From assembly GCA_903917505.1 (NCBI GenBank), contig CAIXAY010000260.1, positions 1-5,749 of the forward strand: a stretch of 5,749 nt of DNA, written 5' to 3'. A model generated the notes under the pieces. The model saw only the letters and a program-made list of their open reading frames with translations. It did no database searches and was not told the DNA's origin. A program made the translations under genes and the position numbers. Of the stretch, positions 1 to 5,749 are shown piece by piece (position 1 is the stretch's first letter; every line of letters begins with the position of its first letter). Source of the DNA: an uncultured beta proteobacterium (lineage in GTDB: Bacteria; Pseudomonadota; Gammaproteobacteria; Burkholderiales; Rhodocyclaceae).

Positions 1-429
1 CGTCAGCTGGGCGACCGGGTAGGCCAGCGGCGAACGCGGATTCACCCACGACAAGACGGCCTGCAGGATGAGCGCGCCGATCAGAAGATAAATGCTGACG
101 CGCAAGGTGGCCACCACCGCCAGCCAAAAGATCAGCACAAGCTGTTCAGCGGCCATCGCCCCGAGCCCGCCAGCCGCGGCGAAGACGGCCAGGAGCAACA
201 CGACCTGCAGCAGATAGGCCGGCAGCAGCGTCGCCAGATCGAGGCCGAAAACGCTCGGCAGCACCTTGCGCAGGGGCTTGACCAGCCAGTTGGTGAGTTC
301 CACGACGAAGCTGCCGAAGGGGTTGCCGAAGGACACGCGGAAGGCCTGCATATAAAAACGCAGCAGCAAAGCGAGCGTCAGAAATCCGACGAGCGCATCG
401 AGCACGAACAGGGCGGCCTGGATCAGCAT
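1..429 (-). CDS. yggT: YggT family integral membrane protein (partial, C-terminus beyond left edge)
   Basis: The frame reads 143 codons from ATG at 429 down to base 1 without a stop, so the C-terminus is outside the window. The protein is very hydrophobic. A first membrane segment covers about residues 4-26. It is followed by the typical YggT stretch NPFGSFVVELTNWLVKPLRK (36-55), then further hydrophobic segments at about 65-90 and 95-125, and SWVNPRSP near the cut end. Family members usually have about 185-200 residues in two similar halves, so some 40-50 residues are missing. YggT proteins sit in the inner membrane; their exact role is unsettled (osmotic stress, cell envelope or division links have been proposed). 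The start is supported by AAGGA at 439-435, five bases upstream and inside the end of proC. The gene starts one base after the proC stop, which points to one operon. Confidence 0.93.
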   Translation of the reverse strand, partial: MLIQAALFVLDALVGFLTLALLLRFYMQAFRVSFGNPFGSFVVELTNWLVKPLRKVLPSVFGLDLATLLPAYLLQVVLLLAVFAAAGGLGAMAAEQLVLIFWLAVVATLRVSIYLLIGALILQAVLSWVNPRSPLAYPVAQLT

Positions 430-430
430 C

Positions 431-1243
431 TCAATCCTTGCCCAGCAATTCGCCCAGCTGCGCGCCGCGCGCACAGGCGGCCAGCGCGCCGGCGACGATG
501 CCTTCCTTGACGCCGTGCTCGGCCATAACATTCAAGGCGGCTTCCGTCGTGCCGCCTTTCGAGGTCACGCGCTCGCGCAGCACGCTGGCCGGCTCTTCGG
601 ACTGGGCCGCCAGTTTGGCCGCGCCGAGCATCGTCTCGAGCGACAGCTGACGCGCCTGGCGGGTGCTAAAACCGAGGTCCGTCGCGGCCTGCTGCAAGGC
701 TTCGATGAACAGGAAAACGTAGGCCGGGCCGCTGCCCGAGACGGCCGTCACGGCGTCGATCTGCGCTTCATCGTCCACCCACAGGGTGCTGCCGACGGCG
801 CGCAAAACGCGCTCGGCGCCGAGGCGCTCGGCTTCGGAAACGGTCGCCGGCGCGTAGAGTCCGGTGACGCCGCTGCCGATCAAGGCCGGGGTGTTCGGCA
901 TGGTGCGCACCAGCTTGTCATAACCGCCGAGCCAGCGCGACAGGTCGGAAAGGCGCAAGCCGGCGGCGATGCTGATGACCAGTTGCTGATTGAGAAACTT
1001 CTGCACCGAGGCGCAGGCCTCGCGCATCTGCTGCGGCTTGACCGCCAGCAGCAGGGCGTCGCAGCGCAGCGCAGCGGCTTCGGGTTCGGCATAACAGCGG
1101 ACGCCATAGGTCTTTTCAAGCCGCGCACGGCTCTCCGCGCCAATTTCGATCACCGCAATCCCGTCCGCGGGAAAGCCATTGTTGAGCAAGCCGCCGATCA
1201 GCGCGCTGGCCATATTGCCGCCGCCCAGGAAAGTAATATTCAT
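431..1243 (-). CDS. proC: Pyrroline-5-carboxylate reductase
   Basis: This cytosolic enzyme catalyses the last step of proline synthesis, NAD(P)H-dependent reduction of 1-pyrroline-5-carboxylate to L-proline. The 270 residues match the usual family length. An N-terminal Rossmann fold starts at residue 1 with the dinucleotide loop FLGGGNMASALIGGL (5-19). LLAVKPQQM (65-73) and VRTMPNTPALIGSG (112-125) are typical of the cofactor and substrate domain. The C-terminal helical domain carries the signature VSGSGPAYVFLFIEAL (168-183) and TSKGGTTEAAL (227-237), which form the substrate site and dimer. The ATG at 1243 overlaps the yggS stop as ATGA. No strong Shine-Dalgarno precedes it (only a GGTGA about 12 bases upstream), so translation probably depends on coupling to yggS. 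No damage is seen. Confidence 0.97.
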   Translation of the reverse strand: MNITFLGGGNMASALIGGLLNNGFPADGIAVIEIGAESRARLEKTYGVRCYAEPEAAALRCDALLLAVKPQQMREACASVQKFLNQQLVISIAAGLRLSDLSRWLGGYDKLVRTMPNTPALIGSGVTGLYAPATVSEAERLGAERVLRAVGSTLWVDDEAQIDAVTAVSGSGPAYVFLFIEALQQAATDLGFSTRQARQLSLETMLGAAKLAAQSEEPASVLRERVTSKGGTTEAALNVMAEHGVKEGIVAGALAACARGAQLGELLGKD

Positions 1244-1929
1244 AGTTTGTGTCTTTCACCAAAAATAGCGGTGCCTACGCGCACCAGCGTCGAACCCTCG
1301 GCAATTGCCGCTTCGAGGTCGTGCGACATCCCCATCGACAGCGTGTCCAGCGGCATTCCCTCGTCCCGCAAGCGATCGTAAATCCAGCGCAAGCGGCAAA
1401 ACGCCGCGCGCTGCCAGGCAAAATCGGAAAGCGCCTCGGGCACCGCCATAAGCCCGCGCAGTTTCAGTTGCGGCAGCGCAGCGACCGCGCGCGCCAGCGC
1501 CATCGCCTCATCCGGCGCAACGCCGCTCTTGCTCGCTTCGCCGCTGACGTTTACCTGCAGGCACACCTGCAGCGGCGGCAGCCCCTGCGGGCGCTGCTCG
1601 GCGAGCCGCTCGGCGATCTTCAGGCGATCGATCGAATGCACCCAGTCGAAGGCCGCGGCGACGACGCGCGTTTTGTTGCTCTGCAGTGGCCCGATGAAAT
1701 GCCATTCGCGTTTCAGCGCCGCCAGTTCCGCAATCTTGGCCAGCGCTTCCTGCACATAGTTTTCCCCAAAGGCCTTCTGGCCGCCCGCTGCCGCCTCGCG
1801 CAGCGCCGGCGCCGGCCAGCTCTTGCTGACGGCAAGCAGCGTAATCTCCTCGGGTTGGCGTCCGCACTTTCGGGCCGCCGCGGCGATGCGTTCGCGAACG
1901 GCTTGCAGGTTAGCGGAAATTGTAGTCAT
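1240..1929 (-). CDS. yggS: YggS/PROSC family pyridoxal-phosphate homeostasis protein
   Basis: This is a 229-residue single-domain alanine-racemase-like TIM barrel that binds PLP but has no known catalytic turnover. Family members keep free PLP in balance and affect amino-acid and keto-acid pools. The PLP lysine lies in LLAVSKSWP (K36, the same position as in the E. coli protein). Other family marks are GENYVQEALAK (55-65), WHFIGPLQSNKTR (76-88), VHSID (97-101), QVNVSGEASKSGV (125-137), the phosphate-binding SMGMSHDLEAAI (198-209) and RVGTAIFGER (217-226). The start ATG at 1929 gives the standard N-terminus; no clear Shine-Dalgarno is visible ahead of it. It is the first gene of the yggS-proC-yggT block and is divergent from pilT, an arrangement common in related bacteria. 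Confidence 0.96.
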   Translation of the reverse strand: MTTISANLQAVRERIAAAARKCGRQPEEITLLAVSKSWPAPALREAAAGGQKAFGENYVQEALAKIAELAALKREWHFIGPLQSNKTRVVAAAFDWVHSIDRLKIAERLAEQRPQGLPPLQVCLQVNVSGEASKSGVAPDEAMALARAVAALPQLKLRGLMAVPEALSDFAWQRAAFCRLRWIYDRLRDEGMPLDTLSMGMSHDLEAAIAEGSTLVRVGTAIFGERHKL

Positions 1930-1996
1930 AATCGGGTGTTGTGCGGATGCTTAGAGTATAACACCGCGCCCCGACCACCGCTGAGGATGAACCCTG
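1930..1996. promoter_or_regulatory. Divergent promoter region between yggS and pilT
   Basis: These 67 bases separate two divergently read operons, so both start signals should lie here. The best hexamers overlap one another: TATAAC at 1957-1962 on the plus strand (towards pilT) and TATACT at 1960-1955 on the minus strand (towards yggS). Neither has a convincing -35 box at 16-18 bases, so the call rests on the -10 similarity and gene layout only. The pilT Shine-Dalgarno is GAGGA at 1983-1987, nine bases before its ATG. If the minus-strand -10 is used, the yggS leader would be about 20 bases long and would have no clear ribosome site. Confidence 0.4.
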
Positions 1997-3043
1997 ATGG
2001 ATATCACGGAACTGCTGGCTTTTAGCGTCAAGAACAAGGCGTCCGACCTGCACCTGTCATCAGGCCTGCCACCGATGATCCGGGTGCACGGCGATGTGCG
2101 GCGCATCAACCTGCCGGCCATGGAACACAAGGATGTGCACTCCATGGTGTACGACATCATGAACGACGGCCAGCGCAAGCACTACGAAGAGACGCTCGAG
2201 TGCGACTTTTCCTTCGAGATTCCCAACCTCGCGCGCTTCCGCGTCAACGCCTTCGTGCAGAATCGCGGCGCGGCGGCGGTGTTCCGGACCATTCCGTCGA
2301 AAGTCCTCTCGCTCGAAGACCTCAACTGCCCGAAGATTTTCAAGGAAATTTCCGAATATCCACGCGGCATCGTACTGGTGACCGGCCCGACCGGATCGGG
2401 CAAATCGACGACGCTGGCGGCGATGATCAACCATGTCAACGAAAACGAGCATGCGCACATCCTGACCGTCGAGGACCCGATCGAATTCGTGCACGAATCG
2501 AAGAAATGCCTGATCAACCAGCGCGAGGTCGGTCCGCACACCCTGTCCTTCGCCAACGCCCTGCGCTCGGCGCTGCGCGAGGATCCCGACGTCATCCTGG
2601 TCGGCGAAATGCGCGACCTCGAAACCATCCGCCTGGCCTTGACCGGCGCCGAAACCGGCCACCTGGTTTTCGCCACCCTGCACACCTCGAGCGCGGCCAA
2701 GACCATAGACCGCATCGTCGACGTCTTTCCGGCGGCCGAGAAGGACATGGTGCGCTCGATGCTTTCCGAATCGCTACGCGCGGTGATTTCGCAGACCCTG
2801 CTCAAGACCAAGGATGGCGCGGGGCGGACGGCGGCGCACGAGATAATGATCGGCACGCCGGCGATCCGCAACCTGATTCGCGAAAACAAGGTCGCGCAGA
2901 TGTATTCCGCAATTCAAACGGGCGCCCAACTCGGCATGCAGACGCTCGATCAGAATCTTCTTGAACTGGTTCGCCGAAACGTCGTCTCAGCTGCTGAGGC
3001 ACGCGGCAAGGCATCTAACAAGGATGTCTTCCCCGGCGCTTAA
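1997..3043 (+). CDS. pilT: Type IV pilus retraction ATPase PilT
   Basis: PilT is the hexameric cytoplasmic motor that depolymerises type IV pili for twitching motility and DNA uptake. The 348 residues match the usual length. An N-terminal PAS-like domain (about 1-100) starts with MDITELLAFSVKNKASDLHL. The RecA-like core has Walker A GPTGSGKST (130-138, K136), Asp box LTVEDPIEFVH (156-166), Walker B DVILVGEMRD (198-207, catalytic E204) and His box TGHLVFATLHT (220-230, H222 and H229). The C-terminal motif AIRNLIRE (289-296), which is needed for retraction in studied PilT proteins, is intact. GAGGA lies nine bases upstream of the ATG. pilU follows after 18 bases, so the two are probably one transcript. 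All motor residues look functional. Confidence 0.98.
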   Translation: MDITELLAFSVKNKASDLHLSSGLPPMIRVHGDVRRINLPAMEHKDVHSMVYDIMNDGQRKHYEETLECDFSFEIPNLARFRVNAFVQNRGAAAVFRTIPSKVLSLEDLNCPKIFKEISEYPRGIVLVTGPTGSGKSTTLAAMINHVNENEHAHILTVEDPIEFVHESKKCLINQREVGPHTLSFANALRSALREDPDVILVGEMRDLETIRLALTGAETGHLVFATLHTSSAAKTIDRIVDVFPAAEKDMVRSMLSESLRAVISQTLLKTKDGAGRTAAHEIMIGTPAIRNLIRENKVAQMYSAIQTGAQLGMQTLDQNLLELVRRNVVSAAEARGKASNKDVFPGA

Positions 3044-3061
3044 GGTTTAGAAAGGCAAATC

Positions 3062-4198
3062 ATGGAACGCGATCAGGCCCTAAAATTCATGCACGACCTG
3101 CTGCGCCTGATGACGCAGAAGAACGGTTCCGACCTTTTCATCACCGCCAATTTTCCGCCGGCGATCAAGGTCGATGGCAAGATCACGCCGGTTTCGAGCC
3201 AGGTCCTGACGGCGCAGCACACCGCCGAACTCGCGCGCTCGATCATGAACGACCGGCAGGCGGCCGAGTTCGAGACGACCAAGGAGTGCAACTTCGCCAT
3301 CTCGCCGTCGGGCATCGGGCGTTTCCGCGTCAATGCGCTGTTGCAGCAGGGGCGGGTCGCCGTGGTCTGCCGCACGATCAACCTGGCGATCCCGACGATC
3401 GCCGATCTCGGGCTGCCGACCGTGCTCAAGGACATCGCGATGACCAAGCGCGGCCTGGTCGTTTTCGTCGGCGGCACCGGCACCGGCAAGACCACCTCGC
3501 TGGCGGCGATCGTCGATCACCGCAACCGGACCAGCTGCGGCCACATCATCACCGTCGAGGATCCGATCGAGTTCATCCACGAGCACACGAACTGCATCAT
3601 CACCCAGCGCGAAATCGGCGTCGACACCGATTCCTGGGAAGCGGCGCTGAAGAACACCATGCGCCAGGCCCCCGACGTGATCCTGATGGGCGAAATCCGC
3701 GACCGCACGACGATGGACCTGGCGATCGCCTTCGCCGAAACCGGCCACCTGTGCCTCGCCACCCTGCACGCCAACAGCACCAACCAGGCGATCGACCGGG
3801 TCATCAATTTCTTCCCGGAAGAACGCCGCCATCAGTTGCTGATGGACCTCTCGCTCAACCTGCGCGCCATGATCTCGCAGCGCCTGCTGGCCAAGAAAGA
3901 CGGCAAGGGCCGCGTCGCGGCGATCGAGATCATGCTCAACTCGCCGCTGATCTCCGACCTGATCTTCAAGGGCGAAGTCGTCGAGATCAAGGAGATCATG
4001 AAGAAATCGCGCGAGCTCGGCATGCAGACTTTCGACCAGGCGCTGTTCGACCTCTACGAAGCGGGTCGCATCACCTATGAAGACGCCTTGCGCAACGCCG
4101 ACTCGGTCAACGACCTGCGCCTGCAGATCAAGCTGCACGGCAAGGACGCCAAGGACCGCGATCTCAACTCCGGCATCGGCCACCTCGAAGTCGTTTAA
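3062..4198 (+). CDS. pilU: PilT-dependent accessory retraction ATPase PilU
   Basis: PilU is a PilT paralogue that assists PilT in pilus retraction; in studied species it retracts only together with PilT. The protein has 378 residues, in the normal PilU range. The N-terminal domain holds NGSDLFITANFPPAIKVDGK (21-40). The ATPase core has Walker A GGTGTGKTT (137-145, K143), Asp box ITVEDPIEFIH (163-173), Walker B DVILMGEIRD (205-214, E211) and His box TGHLCLATLHA (227-237, H229 and H236). The PilT retraction motif AIRNLIRE is replaced by PLISDLIFKG (295-304). The tail past about residue 345 is longer and charged, as is usual for PilU rather than a second PilT. AGAAAGG at 3049-3055 is the ribosome site, six bases before the ATG. 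It is the last gene of the pilTU pair. Confidence 0.96.
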   Translation: MERDQALKFMHDLLRLMTQKNGSDLFITANFPPAIKVDGKITPVSSQVLTAQHTAELARSIMNDRQAAEFETTKECNFAISPSGIGRFRVNALLQQGRVAVVCRTINLAIPTIADLGLPTVLKDIAMTKRGLVVFVGGTGTGKTTSLAAIVDHRNRTSCGHIITVEDPIEFIHEHTNCIITQREIGVDTDSWEAALKNTMRQAPDVILMGEIRDRTTMDLAIAFAETGHLCLATLHANSTNQAIDRVINFFPEERRHQLLMDLSLNLRAMISQRLLAKKDGKGRVAAIEIMLNSPLISDLIFKGEVVEIKEIMKKSRELGMQTFDQALFDLYEAGRITYEDALRNADSVNDLRLQIKLHGKDAKDRDLNSGIGHLEVV

Positions 4199-4239
4199 GC
4201 GGTGGCCCGACCGCAGCGCGCCTCCGGCAGCGCGATCGG

Positions 4240-4293
4240 CACGGGTGCAATGAGACGAGGCAAACGCTCGTATGCCCCCGTGGTCCGCTTTTT
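4240..4293 (+). terminator. Possible rho-independent terminator after pilU
   Basis: CACGGG at 4240-4245 pairs with CCCGTG at 4277-4282. The stem can continue with GCA (4247-4249) against TGC (4273-4275) after one mismatch, and an inner CGAG/CTCG pairing (4256-4259 with 4267-4270) closes the top. A run of five T follows at 4289-4293. The six bases between stem and T run and the loose centre make it weaker than a textbook terminator. It lies about 40 bases after the pilU stop, the expected place for the end of the pilTU transcript. Confidence 0.35.
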
Positions 4294-4332
4294 ATCAAAC
4301 TTTCCTCTGCCACGGCGCCGAAAGTGAGTAAA

Positions 4333-4414
4333 ATAGTTGGTTCCGGGGAGACCTTTCTGTTCCGCCACGTCACCAACAACCTGGCGTCATCAGACTGTCT
4401 CCAAGAACCAATAT
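4333..4414 (+). promoter_or_regulatory. Long imperfect inverted repeat, candidate structured RNA leader
   Basis: The outer arms ATA-g-TTGGTTC (4333-4343) and GAACCAATAT (4405-4414) pair over ten bases with one bulged G at 4336. After a small internal loop (4344-4346 against 4403-4404), GGAGAC (4347-4352) pairs with GTCTCC (4397-4402). Inside the remaining loop CGCCA (4363-4367) pairs with TGGCG (4382-4386). That gives about 21 base pairs in one 82-base element. It ends only five bases before the GGAG ribosome site (4419-4422) of the small open frame, so folding could affect translation. I do not recognise it as a known riboswitch or regulatory RNA class. A DNA-level operator or small element remnant is possible instead. 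If the TAAAAT at 4329-4334 were the -10, transcription would start inside the left arm and break the outer stem, so a promoter further upstream is needed for the RNA model. Confidence 0.45.
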
Positions 4415-4427
4415 CAACGGAGAGTAA

Positions 4428-4601
4428 ATGTTGCAGGCAGCTAGCCATGACCGAAATGGCCGTGGCGCGCTAAGGTGCCGCAGTGGCCGGCCCTCGTTCA
4501 AGACCAAGCGTTATTCGAGCCCACTCGCCTTTTCTACCCAGAGAACCGCCACCCTTTGTGATCGTGCGTTTCCCATCATTACTATGGACAGGTCATCATG
4601 A
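4428..4601 (+). CDS. Candidate small leader ORF (57 codons) overlapping the oxidoreductase start
   Basis: I do not recognise this product. The frame runs from ATG at 4428 to a TGA whose first two bases are the TG of the next gene's ATG, giving an ATGA overlap. A good Shine-Dalgarno, GGAG at 4419-4422, sits five bases ahead of the start, clearly better than the AGG (4590-4592) ahead of the oxidoreductase itself. The peptide starts MLQAASHDRNGRGALRC; it is rich in Arg and Ser, has no signal peptide or membrane segment, and matches no domain I know. About 59% of its third positions are G or C, well below the strong GC3 bias of pilU, and it uses AGG, AGA and CTA codons, so ordinary protein-coding selection is doubtful. 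It may be a translated leader that couples or tunes expression of the next gene, or chance. Confidence 0.3.
   Translation: MLQAASHDRNGRGALRCRSGRPSFKTKRYSSPLAFSTQRTATLCDRAFPIITMDRSS
4458..4488 (+). promoter_or_regulatory. Second leader hairpin inside the small ORF
   Basis: GGCC at 4458-4461 pairs with GGCC at 4485-4488. GTGGCGC (4462-4468) pairs with GTGCCGC (4475-4481) using two G-U pairs, with a six-base loop (4469-4474) and a three-base bulge (4482-4484). The total is 11 pairs. It could be a leader RNA element opened by ribosomes reading the small frame; no T run follows directly. Confidence 0.25.
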
Positions 4602-5749
4602 AAGCTAAGCAAGTCAAATATCCCGGCATTCCGAGCGTCATTCACGGCAACGGCGCGGTTGCCCACGTCATGAACCAGGTTTGCGGCGGCGTCATCGGCT
4701 ATCCGATCACCCCGTCGACCGAAATCGCCGAGATCTACGAAGCTTTCCGCGCCGATGGCGGCGTCAATGTCTGGGGCAAGCACCCGTTCTTCTTCGAACC
4801 CGAAGGCGAGCACTCGGCGCAAAGCGGCGCGCTCGGCGCGACGCTGACCGGCGGCCAGTTCATTTCGAACGCCTCGTCGAGCCAGGGCATCCTCTACGCG
4901 CTCGAATCGCACTACGTCACGGTCGGCAAGAAGGTCGGCGGCTTCGTGCTGCAGGTCGCGGCGCGCGTCGTCTCCAAACATTCGCTCAACGTCATGGCCG
5001 GCCATGACGACGTCTATGCCCTGCTCTCCTCGGGCTACACCATATTGTTCGGATCGAATCCGCAGGAAGCGGCCGACCTCGCGGCGATCGCCTACCGCGC
5101 TTCGTCGCTGTCGCTGATCCCGGTGGCCAACGCCATGGACGGTTTCTCGACCAGCCACATGATGAGCGAGGCGATGATGCCCGAGCCGGAACTGCTCAAG
5201 GAATTTCTCGGCGACCCGGCCGGACGCATCAAGGCACCGACTCTGGCACAGGAAATGTTGTTTGGTTCCAAAGGACGCGTCGCCCAGCTGACCCAGTACC
5301 TGTCGCGCCACGAAGCCGACATCATCGAGGGCGACATGGCGGCGCTCAAGAAATATCTCGAGGCCAATGCCGCCAAGATCGAGAAGGACAATGCCGGGGC
5401 GCTGATCGCCAAGACGACGGGCTGGCTGCCCGAAGAGTTGCACGGCCAGTGGAAGCGCCAGTGGCTCAACGCCTTTGAAAAAGGCACACGCCAGTTGGTA
5501 CCGGCGCAGGTCGACATCAACAACCCGGGCCTCACCGGACCGGTGCAGAACCAGCCCGATTTCCAGGCCGGCGCCGCCGACCACCGCACCCACTTCGTGA
5601 ACGCCGTGCCGGCGCTGGTGCGCCAGGCGATGAGCGAATACTCCGAACTCACCGGCCGCACGTACTCGCCGGTTCATACCTTCATGTGCGATGACGCCGA
5701 CACCGTGATGGTCGGCCTCGGCTCGGTGACCGACGACGTCGAAGCGGTC
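4598..5749 (+). CDS. 2-oxoacid (probably pyruvate):ferredoxin/flavodoxin oxidoreductase, alpha (PYR) portion, partial
   Basis: The frame stays open for 384 codons to the right edge. Enzymes of this family use thiamine diphosphate (TPP) and Fe-S clusters to convert a 2-oxoacid plus CoA to acyl-CoA and CO2, passing electrons to ferredoxin or flavodoxin in the cytosol. The PYR domain (about 1-195) carries GYPITPSTEIAE (34-45), E71 in GEHSAQSGALGA as the likely thiamine-contacting Glu, VAARVVSKHSLNV (120-132, R123 matching the substrate Arg), GHDDVYALLSSGY (135-147) and DGFSTSH (181-187). Residues about 308-384, with GPVQNQPDF (314-322), LTGRTYSPVH (351-360) and VGLGSVTDDVEAV (372-384), follow the NifJ domain I-II layout. 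The segment of about 110 residues at 195-305 looks longer than in NifJ as I remember it. An upstream in-frame TGA at 4559 with no start codon between fixes ATG 4598. The substrate (pyruvate rather than another 2-oxoacid) is inferred; PorA/NifJ naming depends on the missing part. Confidence 0.88.
   Translation, partial: MKAKQVKYPGIPSVIHGNGAVAHVMNQVCGGVIGYPITPSTEIAEIYEAFRADGGVNVWGKHPFFFEPEGEHSAQSGALGATLTGGQFISNASSSQGILYALESHYVTVGKKVGGFVLQVAARVVSKHSLNVMAGHDDVYALLSSGYTILFGSNPQEAADLAAIAYRASSLSLIPVANAMDGFSTSHMMSEAMMPEPELLKEFLGDPAGRIKAPTLAQEMLFGSKGRVAQLTQYLSRHEADIIEGDMAALKKYLEANAAKIEKDNAGALIAKTTGWLPEELHGQWKRQWLNAFEKGTRQLVPAQVDINNPGLTGPVQNQPDFQAGAADHRTHFVNAVPALVRQAMSEYSELTGRTYSPVHTFMCDDADTVMVGLGSVTDDVEAV

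Larger units (their letters stand above)
4199..4597. other. Long pilU-to-oxidoreductase intergenic region
   Basis: About 400 bases hold no established gene. Just after the pilU stop are two small GC hairpins without T tracts: GCGGT/ACCGC at 4199-4214 and CGCGC/GCGCG at 4217-4234. Next come a possible terminator (4240-4293), a -10-like TAAAAT at 4329-4334 without a good -35, a long imperfect inverted repeat (4333-4414), a 57-codon small open frame (4428-4601) and a hairpin inside it (4458-4488). From about 4290 on the region is visibly less GC-rich than the flanking genes. No tRNA, IS end or direct repeat array is seen. Confidence 0.7.

Noticed and set aside
515..2025. Two long plus-strand frames (515-1381 and 1249-2025) across proC and yggS
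   Set aside because: They lie opposite two well-identified minus-strand genes and show no recognisable domain; they are shadows of GC-rich coding sequence.
3080..4183. A 367-codon open frame on the minus strand opposite pilU
   Set aside because: It is antisense to a fully motif-supported PilU. Its Asp/Arg/Val/Gly-rich composition mirrors the codon bias of pilU; no ribosome site or domain supports it.
4285..4298. FNR-like operator around ATCAA at 4294-4298, considered because the enzyme is anaerobic-type
   Set aside because: Only one half-site matches; the other half position reads TCCGC, so no FNR box is supported.
4556..4585. Possible promoter TTGTGA (4556-4561) with TACTAT (4580-4585) just ahead of the oxidoreductase
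   Set aside because: Each box matches the consensus at only four of six positions, and a start would fall about six bases before the ATG, leaving no room for a ribosome site.
4199..4597. tRNA, CRISPR array or insertion-sequence ends in the long gap
   Set aside because: No cloverleaf with acceptor and T-loop signatures, no regularly spaced repeats, and no terminal inverted repeats flanked by a target duplication were seen.
4511..5677. A 388-codon open frame on the minus strand opposite the oxidoreductase gene
   Set aside because: The plus-strand frame carries clear family motifs over the same bases. The minus frame is rich in Arg, Val, Asp and Leu with no domain I know, as expected for the antisense of a GC-biased gene.

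Overview
The window looks like chromosomal DNA of a high-GC betaproteobacterium, most plausibly of the Rhodocyclales (Azoarcus/Thauera/Dechloromonas type). This is inferred from three things: the GC-rich third codon positions, the yggS-proC-yggT block divergent from pilT-pilU (a gene order common in beta- and gammaproteobacteria), and an anaerobic-type 2-oxoacid oxidoreductase next door. The taxonomic placement is an inference from gene content and order, not a search result.

Left part (minus strand, 1929 down to 1): yggS, proC and yggT form a tight co-directional block. yggS and proC overlap by four bases (ATGA), and yggT starts one base after the proC stop, so the three are almost certainly co-transcribed and translationally coupled. 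YggS is the PLP-homeostasis protein, ProC makes proline from pyrroline-5-carboxylate, and YggT is a small membrane protein cut by the left edge.

Middle (plus strand, 1997-4198): pilT and pilU are separated by 18 bases and encode the two type IV pilus retraction ATPases. Both keep Walker A, Asp box, Walker B glutamate and His box. The 67-base gap between yggS and pilT must hold the divergent promoters and contains overlapping -10-like hexamers for both strands.

Right part (plus strand, 4199-5749): a gene-poor stretch of about 400 bases precedes a large gene, open to the right edge, for the alpha (pyrimidine-binding) portion of a NifJ/PorA-type 2-oxoacid:ferredoxin or flavodoxin oxidoreductase. 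The stretch is not empty. It has a possible pilU terminator, a long imperfect inverted repeat (4333-4414) able to fold into a strong RNA stem, a 57-codon open frame with a good Shine-Dalgarno whose stop overlaps the oxidoreductase start as ATGA, and a second hairpin inside that small frame. This structured leader plus candidate leader peptide is the least explained part of the window. The rest is well-known housekeeping and motility content.
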